The position numbers and the translations under genes were made by a program. A stretch of DNA of 64,000 bases. It comes from Lactuca virosa (taxonomy: Eukaryota; Streptophyta; Magnoliopsida; Asterales; Asteraceae). The notes under the pieces are model-generated. The model ran no database searches. It worked only from the letters and a program-made list of their open reading frames with translations, and had not been told where the DNA came from. Shown here piece after piece: positions 31,870 to 43,089 of this stretch. The stretch covers positions 220,751,257-220,815,256 of the forward strand of contig CAKMRJ010005745.1 in NCBI GenBank assembly GCA_928212115.1, given 5' to 3'. Positions within the stretch are counted from its first letter, which is position 1; each line of letters begins with the position of its first letter.

Positions 31870-32469
31870 TCACACATCTCTCCATTGTGGCCTGACATTC
31901 CCGGAACTCCCTAATCTCGGCTCGGGTCGCGGTACCTCCTCTTTAAGGGCTTTGATGTGATCCCGGGTCCAATCATGATCTTCGTCCAGAAGACGAAGAC
32001 GGACTGCGGTGACCTCGGTGGTGGCACCAACCTCCATGATCTGGTTGATAGATGCCCTTGCCTGCTCACCATGGCGATCGATGCAACGAATCATGACAGA
32101 GAGAGCCCTATCTGTTGAACTCCCTCTGTCGAGGTTGTAGAAGCCTCGTTCCATACCATAAGGAGGGTGTTGGCCCTGTTCCTAGCTCCATCTCCTTAAA
32201 TATACTACCCATCGGGGCATCGGGCCCTGGAAGTTCCATTTGGGGGCGGGGTTTCGGGCGACATGGGGTGAGTTACAGACCTCGAGTTCTGAGTCGGAGT
32301 CTTCCTCAACTTCCTCTTCGTCCTCTTCCTCCTCTGGATCCTCCTCAGGATCCTCTTCGGTATCCTCCTTAATCCAGCCACCGTTTCCCTGGTTGGGAAA
32401 GTAAGGGTCTCTGGGGTGATGAAAACCTACCATGTTGAATGTGCAGTGATAGGCGTATAAGGGGTACAT
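31870..32469 (-). pseudogene. Gy2 extra ORF upstream of gag (acidic, unknown)
   Basis: Two minus-strand open segments lie close together: 32,469-32,182, with a strongly acidic tract (about residues 36-60, mostly Glu and Asp), and 32,154-31,870, which looks helical and charged (RLRLLDEDHDW, IKALKEEVP). A short frame-disrupting gap separates them, so they may once have been one ORF of about 190 codons. Position between the primer site and gag suggests an additional element gene. I do not recognise its family. It could also be an N-terminal extension of gag. Confidence 0.5.
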
Positions 32470-32900
32470 AATGACTCTAGGTGTACAGTTCTATAGCATC
32501 ATAAAATACTCCTATAGTATTTTAAACTTTATGTTTGGTTCTTAGTGTTTCTTTGTATGAAGTGTTGGTAAGTTTTAGACTCGTCGTTCACTACGACCAT
32601 TCCCCGGCATATGCTAGTCACATCTTGGATAAATATACTTGATCAGGCTATATTTATCCCAGATCTAATTACATACTCCAAGGTCTACTCTTAGTGTTCA
32701 ACTTATCTTTTCACTTATGTAGCGTTCTTGTTATTACATTGTTCTAGTATATATGTAGGTACTTATACTTTTATATAAAAATATAATTATATTTTAAAAG
32801 TATGCTTGTGCGAAAATGTTAAGTCAAAGAGTTTTAGTCCCATTTTATTTATAGTTGTATATCTTACCTGGTTTGATATACTTAGTTCACTATAAACAAT
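32470..32900 (-). other. Gy2 untranslated leader
   Basis: AT-rich, no reading frame or further element seen. Confidence 0.6.
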
Positions 32901-32912
32901 GCTCTGATACCA
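32901..32912 (-). other. Gy2 primer binding site
   Basis: Minus strand TGGTATCAGAGC, three bases from the 5' LTR end. Confidence 0.93.
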
Positions 32913-32915
32913 TTC

Positions 32916-35514
32916 TATCTCACCCCCGAACCAGGATGGCGGAAACGTCCGAGGGTGGATGACTTTCATGTATTGTATCATAACATAATGCATAGCAGTG
33001 ACCAAAGTAAACACAACCATCATAAATATAATTGAAAAGTTATATTGTTGTAAGAGTTACATGATTCAAAATCAATTACAATATGATGATAAAAAGATTT
33101 GTTTGACGCCTTAGCGTTCCATCCTCAAAAGCTTGTTGTTACCTGTTTTAGTGATTTCCTGAGAATACAAGTGGTTTGAAAAAGTGTGAACAACTAAGTT
33201 GGTGAGTTTATAAGAGCTTGTATGAGTAATTGTAAACCTTTCGTTGTAAAATAATAGTGTTTGTTTCCAGAAAAACCAATATTTTCCTTAAAAATGAGTG
33301 GTAGTCTTAGAAACCCTAAGACCGAAATGTACAAGTACTTTCATACTTAAAATAGTAATATGCAGTTTCATGCTTATATAAAAAAACGTTTGAATGTACG
33401 TTTTCCCCCTAAACTAAACGTATCGTTGTTTCTCCATGTGAGTTTTTATAACCATGCTAATGACATAGATGGCATGTCACGACGTTCTTCAGGCATCGCA
33501 ATGTTATGACATTTGTCACCCAAGACCTGCCGGTCTAACTGTAGCTAACAATTAGGGTGCGGGATCTTCAGTCCCGTATAGATCTATACACAAGTAGCAC
33601 GCTCTCTTGCAGGAGACTCTGGTCAGTGGCGGAGGTTATATAGGGCCACGGGGGGCTGTGGTCCCCCCTATTTTTTTTTATAATTAGTCCTTATACATTA
33701 AAAAAAGTTACATATGATGCCTAAAACTATAAAATTTGACTTTGGCCCCGCCTATTCTTCAATTTTTATATATATTTTATTTTCGCCCCCCCCCCCCCCC
33801 CCCCCCAAATCAAAACTTCAAACTCCGCCACTGATTCTGGTTATAAAACAGAACTTTTGAAGGTACTCTGGTAGGTACGGTGAAGACGATGTCTCACAAA
33901 AATTGATTCAACAAGTTTACGTATTGTTATAACGAAAAACCTTTGTATGTGTAATTATCCCTTTTTACATAATAACAAAATAGTATAAAATAATTATATA
34001 TGTATTTTTATATAATTATTCACTTTGCTCAACATGTTACAAAAGTGTTAAAGGTTCATAAACTATACTTATATAGTTTATTATAGTATTGGTACTTCGT
34101 AGTTTTGTATTTTTAAACAAATTTTTGCATGTAAGAATTCATACAGCTTGGTAGTAGTATCATTTCATGTATTTAGCAATTTTACACAAAAGTAAGAAAA
34201 ATATGCATAAAAATTTGTATATTAACACAAGTTCACTTTTCTTTTACTTGTATTCTCCCTTAAAACATAGAAATCTCGAAAAAGTGGAGGGGTATGAACT
34301 CACCTTATGTGATTTCTTGATGAGTAGAACGTTGTGGATGAGAAGTTTCAAGTCAAGAACACTTGAAAAATACTTGGAGATATGATGGTCCTATGGACAT
34401 TAATATGTGAATATGTGTGTAAATTGTTCAAGATTAGTATAGAAGTATGTAGAATTATTAGAGGTTGGAGGAAGTACTTACCAAAAAGATCCAAGAACGA
34501 TCTTGGAAAAATCGTTGCTAGAGAGGGAGTGAGAGCTTTTCTTGGAGAGAAAGGTGAAAATAATGAAGATGATAGTGAATGAAAAGTCTCCATCGTGATT
34601 ATAAAAGAGAGGAGGAAAGCAAATGGAGGGGTGGTTAGGAGGAGTTATGAGGGGGGACAAGGATTTGACCAATGGAGTACTAGCTAGAGTTAGAGAAGTG
34701 ACATAAAGGAGACTTGTGTCATGATGGGGGATCCACTTGTGCAAGTAACTTTAATCTATAAAATAATATAATTCTTTATAACTCTTGATATTATTTTATA
34801 CAATGGTGTGCTTTATATAAAATAAAACTTCAAGATGTGCATAAAATATGAGGTTAGAGGGTCTAAGATGTGAAAAATATGAGTTTGATGGAAACCCCGA
34901 CGTCAAAAACTCTGAAAATGAAGAAAAGTCTGAAACTGCCCAAATTCCGGAGTAGGGTCCGAAGCTGAAAGGAAGTCCAGAGTCATCAGGGGTTCCGAAG
35001 TGGGCTGGGTGCGAAGTCAGCAGACTTCCAAGACGAGTCCGTTCCGGAGCGAGAAGGTCCGAGACTGCTGGATTTCCGGAGTAAAAAGGGTCCGATATCA
35101 TAAGAGCCTCTGAGATGAGAGGGTCCGAGACGACAGAAGGCTCCGAAATGCAGAAGGCTCCGAAATGTAGAAGGCTTCGAAATGTGAATTGTAAACTCCG
35201 AAGTTGGCTCGTTCTTTTTTGGTTTTCATTTTCCGTTTCGAGCCGTTTTCAACAAGGGAAGAGATGGGATGATATCAGTGTTTATGGGAAAGGTAAGAAG
35301 AGTGGTTTTTGTTACCAAGAGAAATTTGGGAGAGATCTAAGAGAGAGAGAGAGAGAGATTTGGGAGAGATCTGAGAGATACTTTGTATTATAATTGTAAG
35401 TCGTACATTATGAGCATTAGGAAACGTAGTGCTTTATTCTAAAATCCTAATGCTAGTCATGTTGAATTGGTTGACTTGTTGACTTTTTTTGACCCAAAGT
35501 TGACAGTTGTCACA
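32916..35514 (-). repeat. Gy2 5' LTR (2,599 bp, including a MITE)
   Basis: Collinear with 10,491-12,863 apart from the insertion at 33,624-33,833. The outer end TGTGACAACTGTC (minus) is followed by GAGGC. Short CCGAA-type repeats lie at 34,940-35,200, (GA)n at 35,337-35,360 and TTGAC boxes at 35,468-35,505. Confidence 0.93.
33624..33833. mobile_element. hAT-type MITE, 210 bp
   Basis: Perfect 11-bp terminal inverted repeats CAGTGGCGGAG and CTCCGCCACTG, flanked by ACTCTGGT (33,616-33,623) and ATTCTGGT (33,834-33,841), an 8-bp duplication with one mismatch. The other Gy2 LTR has no insertion at this place (around 11,170). Short length, no coding frame, and 8-bp duplication with CAGTGG-type ends fit a non-autonomous hAT element. 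A run of 21 C lies at 33,786-33,806. Confidence 0.9.
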
Positions 35515-35908
35515 GAGGCCCATAGACAGGCGGGGCTTGGAAGAAACAGATATGTATACCGAGCGGGGCTCAATGCCAGGCGGGGTCCGAGGAAGGTCGA
35601 GCGGGGGCCTAGTATATGCGATTATGTGTATGGTATGTGGTAGTATGGGGAACTCACTAAGCTTCGTGCCTACGGTTTTCAGTTTTGGTTTCAGGTACTT
35701 CCAGTTGCAAGGAGAAGAGCTCGGGATGACTGCATTGCATACACCATTATGTTTAGCCTGGGAAGTTTACTCTGATGTTTTTGGATTGGAAACTCTGATA
35801 ATAATGTTTTGAGATACTTGACGTATGTTTTGAAAATATGTTTTGATAACTGGGTTTATTTAATAACTTAAAAATGAAATTTTTGGTCATGATCCTTGGG
35901 ATGTTTCA
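35515..35908 (+). repeat. Gy1 3' LTR, last 394 bp
   Basis: Resumes with the duplicated GAGGC and matches 5,290-5,705 to the end GGGATGTTTCA (35,908). It completes the LTR begun at 8,699; total about 2.18 kb without the duplication. Confidence 0.92.
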
Positions 35909-36611
35909 GGTTCGAGTTCTAAGTGGGGGAGAATTGGGATTCTCAGGTTGAGTGTCAACCATTGAGGAAATTATCAGTTCGCTGTTGGGATTTCTGTTAT
36001 CAGATTAGTTGGGCAGATTTTGATCGATGGATGTTCTCCAGAGGCAGGTATGTTCAGTTCCAAGTGGGTCTTGATTCTCTAGTTTGAGCGGTAGTGTGTC
36101 CTTGACCATTGGTCATGGGGTTCTTCATTCAGCGGAGTTTCCCTCGAAGGTTTAGATGTGTCAGCCGGGATTCAGTGATCGGGCCAATCTGTCGTCAAGT
36201 CCAGTATATTCTATAATTCCTTCAGTCTTCAGGTATGTTTATTCTCAGTGGTGTAGTGATGGAATTCGTTCAGTCTTAAGCAAGTGTGGGGTCTTTTTTG
36301 GCCATTTATGAGAATGTTTTTTGTTTTGATTAAGCGGGCCTTTCGATTATTCTGGTGTTTCTTTTCTCTTCCGATGAGATTATGGGTTTCTTAAGTATGT
36401 GCATGGAGGTGTTCCGTGTGAGTTGGGCAAGATGGCATTGGGGGCGCTTGGTACGAATTATGTGTATGGTTCTTCTTGGGTTTCAGCTTCCGATTTGGAT
36501 CAAGAGTGCAAGCGTTATCCTAACAGCGGATCGTGTGCAACTTTGTTTTTGTAAGGTTTTGTCTAAATCATTGTGATTTCGAGGACAAAATCCTCAAAAG
36601 GAGGAGGTATT
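35909..36611 (+). other. Spacer between Gy1 and Gy4, with a duplicated Gy4 purine-tract segment
   Basis: Begins with AAGTGGGGGAGAA (35,921-35,933), purine-tract-like, followed by unassigned sequence with no convincing reading frame. Its last 53 bp (36,559-36,611) repeat 50,121-50,173, the segment before the Gy4 3' LTR, with two mismatches. The spacer may thus include the 3' end of another Gy4-family copy. The rest is unrecognised. Confidence 0.6.
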
Positions 36612-38785
36612 TGTAACATACACGTTCAGTTATCGTGTTATGTAATTTTTAAAAGTAAATAATATTATGAAATATTATATGAAATTTGAGTATTGAGTTC
36701 TAACAGATGGTTTTTACTAGAAATGAAATAAAACTATGTTTAGAATCAATCAGAAAATATTGGAAGTCATATGAGATTCCAATCAAAAGATAAATATCGA
36801 AATTTAACAAAAATATAAAATTTGAAATAAGTAAAAATTTTATTATTGAAAGTTGTAGATAATTTCGTTAGAAACATTTAGGCAAAAACCTCATCGAAAT
36901 TCGAGTTATAACGAAGAAGTTATGACCAATCGAAGATCCGCGACAAAACCGACACGGCGCCGAATGACGTAAAAAGTGAGTTTTTGATAAACTACTTTTT
37001 ATCCTTGGTGATCTAAATGAAAGTCGTAGTATTTGTTAAACCGAGAATTTTGATAAAAAGAATGCCAAAATCTGACTTCGTATGAGGAAGTTATGATTTT
37101 TCTAAGTTTCAGCTTAGCAGTAGACAGCTAAAAACTCGAATTTTAGATCGAGTGATTTTTAGCCGACACAACCTAAATGAGAATCAAAGTTCTCGTCAAT
37201 AGTAGTACAACGGTAAAAAGACAGACGAAAACGGACATCGGATGAAGAAGTTATGAATTTTTAACGGATTTTTCTGTCTGTTAAAAATAATAATATTAAA
37301 AATAAAGTCAAAATTAGCCGACGAAGTCTTAACGAAAGTTGTAGAATATATTCTCGCCTACGCGTGCATATAAAGAACGTCAAAAACGGAGCCCGTATAC
37401 GAAAGTTATGGATTTTAGAAGTTTGAGGCACAATTTCCGAGAAATCTCGCATGGATAAGGTCCAATCTCGGTGAGTCACCCGCTGTGTCCGACGCGTGTC
37501 ACCTGCTGATTTGACCGAAGATGTGGTCCAATGGCCTTCTGACGCGCCTCGCATCTGACTCCGCCCTGTGTCCGAAGCGATGGACCAATCCGGTTCCGAC
37601 GCGTGCCAGATCCGAGCCTCGTTGTCCTCCTTCCCTTCTCGTGTCCGAGCCTCGCACGAGCCACTTGCCCTTCCTCGCATGCGCGCCATCTGGTGCCCCT
37701 CGCTGCTGCCGCGTGTCCACCTTCGGCCGAAGCCACCCCTATAAATAGAAGAGATGCGATCCTTGCCGAGTAATTTTGAGAAATTGCCATTTTTCACCCC
37801 AAATTTCATATTTTTACTATTTTAACTTTCCCTGAAGCCCTGGGATTATTTCCAACGCCCGAAACACGCCCCGAAGTTCCCGAAGACCCCAAAAAATTTA
37901 TCTTTTCAGTTTTAAAGCTCAACCTTCGCAGAGCCCGGTTTTCAAGAAAACTCTCGGTTTTCATTGAAGAAAGTCAATTATAGTAACGAAGTGCTGCCCA
38001 AATTACTATTTTAACCCCTGGTTATTTCACGGTGAGTTCAATATATATGAACAATTGTATGTTATGTGTTATATATGTTATGTGCTTTTCCATGTTATCA
38101 TCTTGTGATATTATTTCTGCTATTTTTATAGCAAGACTATACCTCTGACCACGAAGTGTATGACATAGGCATGACTTGGGTATTGGTATGTACCGTTGAC
38201 CATGAAGTGTATGACATAGGCATCACTTTGGCTTCGGCATTATGCTAAGATAAGGCTGAAAGCCTGAATATTCTAGCAAAATGATATTCCTGAGTATTTT
38301 ATGTGCCACTTGTGCTGAAATTTTATTGATTGTATATCAAGTATGGAAATTGTCATGTCTCATTGATTGATATGGAAAGCTTTTCGCATTATTCACATAT
38401 GCCTTTGTTGTTCCTTGTTCCTCCTTGTTTCTGCCATATTGAAGTGTATATATGGCATAACGTTATATTGTATCTATTATTGAACTCACTAAGCGTCACC
38501 GCTTACCCCTCTCCATGTTTAACAATTGCAGGAGATAAATAAGCAGTATGATAGTATACTATTGGAAGATTTAGAATAGTTTGTAATAGTACTTTTGTAC
38601 TTCAGTTTATGTTTGTATAAAATTACTATATCCTAGGTAGTTATGTAGAATATTAAAAATTAGTCGGTTTGTATCAAGTCTTTGTAATCAAACTATCAAT
38701 GTAAAATATTGTTTTATGAATATGCGTGTAGCATGTTTTGGAGTAACAACTGTTTTCAATTATGAAAGTGAGGGTCTTTCAATCA
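36612..38785 (+). repeat. Gy4 5' LTR (about 2.17 kb)
   Basis: Starts TGTAACATACACG and ends ...CTTTCAATCA before the primer site; the exact end (38,781 or 38,785) is uncertain because the other copy is truncated. Contains at least three modular units with GAAGTTATGA phrases (36,850-37,430), a GC-rich block (37,440-37,740) and a TATA box (37,740). Confidence 0.9.
37740..37748 (+). promoter_or_regulatory. Gy4 LTR TATA box
   Basis: TATAAATAG just after a 300-bp GC-rich, CpG-rich block; repeated at 51,300-51,308 in the 3' LTR. A strong plant core-promoter match, with transcription start expected near 37,770. Confidence 0.75.
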
Positions 38786-38797
38786 TGGTATCAGAGC
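38786..38797 (+). other. Gy4 primer binding site
   Basis: TGGTATCAGAGC directly after the 5' LTR. Confidence 0.92.
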
Positions 38798-40840
38798 AGT
38801 AGTTTAAGTGAACTAAATATCACAGATTGGTATTTAGACTTAAACCGTTGGAAGTTCAATATATGAACATATTCATTAGGAATATATGGATACAAACCAT
38901 AGGAAAGATTTAAGTGGGGTATTGGGTAGTGATAAACCCTAGTATTTTAAAATATTAAGTTACTTCAAAATTTTTAGAGAATTAGTTTAAGTGAACTAGG
39001 AATTTTGAGAAATTCTAGACTTAAACATGAATTGCTAAGTAATGATGATACGATGTGTATCTGGTATATTTTAGGTTAAACACCTAAATGGACACAAGCA
39101 CTAGAATATTAAGAGGAGATATGCCTTATATTCTAATATGTGCTAAATGATAAATGAATATAGCATGCCTTAGGTTGCTTGCTTATATTCCTATTACTTG
39201 AGAGAGTTTAAGGTCTGTTGCTGACCTTGGTCTGGAAGAAGAAATTTTAAGTATTCCAGATTCTAAAATCTCCGTGTTATAACTGATAAGAAAGTTTTCA
39301 AAGTGATAAAAAGACTTATGATAGTCGACATCGATAATGTTTATAGATAAACGATCGAGGGATATCGTAAAATAATATTTATGAACTGTTATCGTAAATA
39401 GTGTATTAATACCTATAAAGTGGTATTATACATTTAAATTATGTTTGATGATATAATAACATCTTTGGAAGAAAGATGTGCGTTTGAAACACATTCGGAC
39501 GAGATAAATGTTTTGGCATAACCGATGAAGTTGTTCCACCGCTGACCAGAATGAAGCAATGATTGCTTATAGAGTAAGAAGAACCGAAGATGGTGATCAA
39601 TACTTTGGCAGTATCGCAATTGATGTTGTACAAGATTTAGAAGATTTAAAGATCAAAGGAAAGGCTAATGAAGTTTTCAGACTCAATAGGCCAAGGCTTT
39701 GCCTAAACATTTTGATATAGTGTGTAGTTCAAGTAGTAATCCTATACAGGATGTTCAGACTTAGTATTTAATAATACTGAGCGAATTCTATCACATCCTT
39801 ATGGAAATTCCATTGTGTGTTAAACCGACTTTAACATACATGATTAGGATGGTGAAATAGGTTATTTGGTTGTGAAAAGGCTGAGTGGCTTACTTGTTAG
39901 AGTAAGGTAGAGTACTTAGTTGAAGAAGATATACACTCATATTATTATATGAGAAGAGATGTTGTAGTTAGGAATGACAGAGAATCAAGTTGAAGCTAGT
40001 AGAACATGCTGAGATGCAGCTATAATGCGGATTTCCTAGGATAGATTCCTATGAAGTAGACTTAAAAGATACACTCATGAGAAGAAGACTTACTCATATA
40101 CAGAAATGAACAAATGTGCATGGTGACTTGCATGAATTAGAAGATGATGCAGATAGTTGAAGACCGTTTGTCTCCACGATACTAGAGTAAATTCTGGCAT
40201 AGTGTGTCTTGCAAAGTAGACACTACCCGAGAAAGAATTTATATGAAGAATTGGAAGTAAAAATTTCTATCGACCTATGAAAAAGTATTAGGATATACTA
40301 AATCGAGCATATGCATGAAAAGAATCTTAGAAGGCGAGTATAGGAAATCTAAGATATGTTTGATAGAAATGTGAAATCCCTAATTGAGTCTAGGAGAAAA
40401 TTGTCATATGTACTTGTTTGAACACATTCATGTATGATAAGTTGCTTTGTGATTTTGAATGGTGACTTGGAAACTGCGAGACAATACTTGGGACGAGTAT
40501 GAGTAGGTGTGAATAGTAGTAGAGGCCTATACTACTGGAAGCACAAGACTCACACTTGGATCAGGGAAAGTCACAAGGTTACCAAGAAGCTAATAATTGA
40601 TTCCGTTCTTGTTCAAGTATGTCATTACCTTTGTTTCGGTGATGACTAAGAAGACGATTTCCATTCGAACCTTAGTGGTCATAAAGAATCGAGTCCGATT
40701 AGTATAAATCCGCGAAAGGAGTTGATTGGTTCAGAGAACCATGTCTTGTATAGTGACGAAACTTCAGTAGGAAGATTGAAGAAGGAGATGGTCGATGTAG
40801 TCGATAGAAATATAACGATCTTCATTAAAGGATTGAGTAA
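38798..40840 (+). pseudogene. Gy4 leader and decayed gag-side sequence
   Basis: Frames are closed by many stops, and I cannot read a capsid domain. About 40,470-40,700 is homologous in antisense to Gy3 16,330-16,540. It leads straight into the zinc knuckle at 40,862, so it occupies the place of gag. Confidence 0.55.
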
Positions 40841-40942
40841 TCATTAGCTAGAGATGTTACTTGCTATGCATGTGGTGTTACTGGCCACAAGAAACGTTTT
40901 TGCCCTACTCTTACTAGTCAAATGGCGGGGAGTCAAGTTTCC
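40841..40942 (+). pseudogene. Gy4 nucleocapsid zinc knuckle
   Basis: CYACGVTGHKKRFC (40,862-40,903) is a complete CX2CX4HX4C zinc knuckle. A basic/Gln-rich tail ends at a stop before 40,960. It is the only clear gag part of Gy4. Confidence 0.85.
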
Positions 40943-40981
40943 GTTCAACAATAAAAGAGTACTCCAACTAAAAAAGAGGAG

Positions 40982-41588
40982 GTGCCAAAAGCTAAAAGCT
41001 GTGTATTCCAGATTACCGTAGAAGAGGCACGCGAGAACCTGAATATTGTGACTGGTACATTTTTCGTCAAATCTAGACCTGTTCACATCTTATTTGATTC
41101 CAATGCCTTAGATTCTTTTGTGTCTCGAGAATTCGAATATTCTTTTCAAATCGCTTGTTACGCATTTGTCCAATCATTTTATATAGATAACATAGGAAGT
41201 ATATCATTACTTGCTGATAAAGTCTATAGAGATAGTGTCATAGGAATTGAAGGTTATAATTTTCTTGCTAACCTAATTCCTATCTCCTTGCCTATCTTTG
41301 ATATTATTCTCAGCATGGATTGGTTGTCAAAGAACCGCGCAAAATTCTTGTGCTACGAAAAGATAGTACTCATCCCTATCGAAAGGGAAGATTATATTTA
41401 TGTCTACGGTGAAAATAATAATTTCTTTCTTAAAAACTCGTAAATTTATATCGAAGGGATATTCTACTTATCCGGCTTATACAATTGATATCTCAAAAGA
41501 GGGGAAGAAAACTGTAATTGATGTTCCCGTCATTAATGAATACCCTGATGTTTTCCCCGACGAATTGCCTGAACTACCCCCCGGATAG
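40982..41588 (+). pseudogene. Gy4 aspartic protease and RT lead-in
   Basis: The 153-codon frame 40,982-41,443 has the retropepsin layout: TGTFFVKSRPVHILFDSN then FDIILSMDWLS. The active-site DSG is DSN here, so the triad glycine is lost. A shift moves the frame to 41,400-41,588 with the RT lead-in (EYPDVFPDELPELPPG), ending in a stop; a further shifted piece reads VEFRIDLIPNVAPIAK to about 41,640. RT palm, RNase H and the start of integrase should follow but are absent. Confidence 0.88.
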
Positions 41589-41649
41589 GCAAGTAGAATT
41601 CCGAATTGATCTTATACCTAATGTTGCTCCAATTGCCAAAGACTGCTAT

Positions 41650-42299
41650 ATAGAATAATTACATTTGGATAGTTATCGACCGGCTGACTAAGAGTGAATA
41701 TTTTCTCGCCATACGTGAAACGGCTCCAATGGAGAAATACATACAAGTTTACTTAGACGAAGTTGTGACGAGACATGGTGTGCCACTAAAGATTATTTAT
41801 GATCGTGATATTTGTTTCACTTTTCACTTTTGGGCGAGTATCCAACGTGAATTGGGATCTCGAGTTGCCCTCAACACATCTTATCATCCCCCAAACAGAT
41901 GGTCAGACGGAGAGAACAATCCAAACAGTAGAAGTTATGCTTCGTGCATGTGTCTTGGAGTTCGGTGGTAACTGGGACAAGTACTTACCTCTTGTCGAAT
42001 TTTCGTATAATAACAGTTACCACACTTCAATCAAAATGCCACCATATGAAACATTATATGGTCGCAAATGTCATACTCCATTATGTTGGCATGATGTAGG
42101 ACAGAAGATCCTTAGTGGCCCTGAAATGATTCAAGACACCACTGATAAGATTCAAATTGTACGAGAAAGAATGAAAGCGGCCCAGGATCGACAGAGGTCC
42201 TATGCAGAAAAGAGGAGACGACCCGTAGAAATTCCGGGTTGGTGATTTTGTAATACTAAAGGTATTCCAATCGAAATGTATTATGCGATTTGGGAAGAC
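41650..42299 (+). pseudogene. Gy4 integrase core, N-terminally deleted
   Basis: Starts at YIWIVIDRLTKSEYF (about 41,660), so the zinc domain and the first catalytic Asp are missing. The second Asp lies in YDRDICF. A frameshift near 41,890 moves to the 41,799-42,245 frame, with DGQTERTIQTVEVML (catalytic Glu present), NNSYHTSIKMPPYE and GRKCHTPLCW. The remaining C-terminal domain continues after Co3 at 49,947. Confidence 0.9.
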
Positions 42300-42304
42300 A
42301 TAAC
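42300..42304 (+). other. Target-site duplication of Co3, left copy (ATAAC)
   Basis: ATAAC here and at 49,942-49,946, perfect 5 bp. Confidence 0.95.
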
Positions 42305-43076
42305 TGTTGGATTAGATGTCTAAGCCCATAACTATTATTGGTATGTACTTGACCCGAGAGTAGCATGGTCCATTTGGGTTGCATATCATCAGGACAACTT
42401 GTTAGGATGGACTTTTAAGAGAAGGTTATTTATGGTTTATTAATATATTATAAGTTATAATATATTAATATGAAATCATATGTTTTAATTAGTATCGATC
42501 AAGAATTAATTTGGAATTAATTTAGTGATCAAAAGAGACTAATTAAATCTATGGGGACTAATTATGATAATTAGTTATATTTATATGTGTTGGGCTTATG
42601 ATCCATGTTGGACCAAGTTTATGTATGGATACATAAAGAGTTGGGCCACATGAACCATGGATCATAAAACCCATGGGTATGGATTATGGGTTATACCCAT
42701 GACCCTTGGAATCCTACATATAAATAGGTTACTCCATAGCCAAAATCACCACTTCATTTCTTAGAGAAATATGGAGGTGTTTTGGTGCATGGAATTCTCT
42801 CTCAAGAGCCACCTTTGTCCTAGGTGTGTTGTGATTCCATTTGAGGCATTTCATACTATTGGTGCTAAGCTCTTAAGGCCAAATACATCAAGACTTCAAG
42901 CTACATAAAAGGTATGTTTCCCTAACTAGTATATTATATGGTTTATGTCAAATGCATGCTAGTTATAGGTTTAATGCCTTGGAAACTATTTGCATGTATA
43001 ATAGAGAAAACATAGATCCAAGGTATTTAGGGTTTTATGTGCACCATAGGATGTTGTAGTATACTAAAACCCAACA
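42305..43076 (+). repeat. Co3 5' LTR
   Basis: TGTTGGATTAGATGTC...AAAACCCAACA; TATAAATA at 42,719-42,726; donor-like AAG|GTATGT at 42,912. Confidence 0.96.
42719..42726 (+). promoter_or_regulatory. Co3 LTR TATA box
   Basis: TATAAATA; the same box lies at 49,584-49,591 in the 3' LTR. Confidence 0.75.
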
Positions 43077-43077
43077 G

Positions 43078-43089
43078 TGGTATCAGAGC
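43078..43089 (+). other. Co3 primer binding site
   Basis: TGGTATCAGAGC one base after the LTR. Confidence 0.93.

Larger units (their letters stand above)
10491..35514 (-). mobile_element. Gy2: Gypsy-type LTR retrotransposon (chromovirus-like), split by Gy3
   Basis: Both LTRs (10,491-12,863 and 32,916-35,514) and perfect 5-bp duplications are present. On the minus strand the order is 5' LTR, primer site, leader with an extra ORF, gag, protease, RT, RNase H, integrase, purine tract, 3' LTR. Gy3 sits inside integrase (junctions 27,556 and about 13,098). PR-RT-RH-IN order defines Ty3/Gypsy. The integrase C-terminal tail resembles that of plant Tekay/Del-like elements, but I cannot assign the lineage firmly. 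Not autonomous in this state: frameshifts, RT deletion, Glu-to-Val in integrase. Confidence 0.93.
5250..35908 (+). mobile_element. Gy1: outermost Gypsy-type LTR retrotransposon, gag-only, with two nested insertions
   Basis: The parts in order are: partial 5' LTR (5,250-5,705), primer site, short internal region with a gag remnant (5,721-8,684), polypurine tract, then the 3' LTR in two pieces (8,699-10,490 and 35,515-35,908). The 3' LTR is split by Gy2 with a perfect GAGGC duplication. Its 5' LTR is cut by Co1. The two LTR ends match closely across 5,250-5,705 versus 10,445-10,490 plus 35,515-35,908. The internal region is only about 3 kb and has no RT or integrase, so this is a gag-bearing, non-autonomous derivative. 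Confidence 0.9.

Noticed and set aside
37261..37809. A 182-codon minus-strand open frame, with overlapping frames on both strands
   Set aside because: It lies in the GC-rich block of the Gy4 LTR and recurs in the 3' LTR (50,887-51,368) with frame-altering differences. Both strands are open because of composition; there is no motif and no start context.
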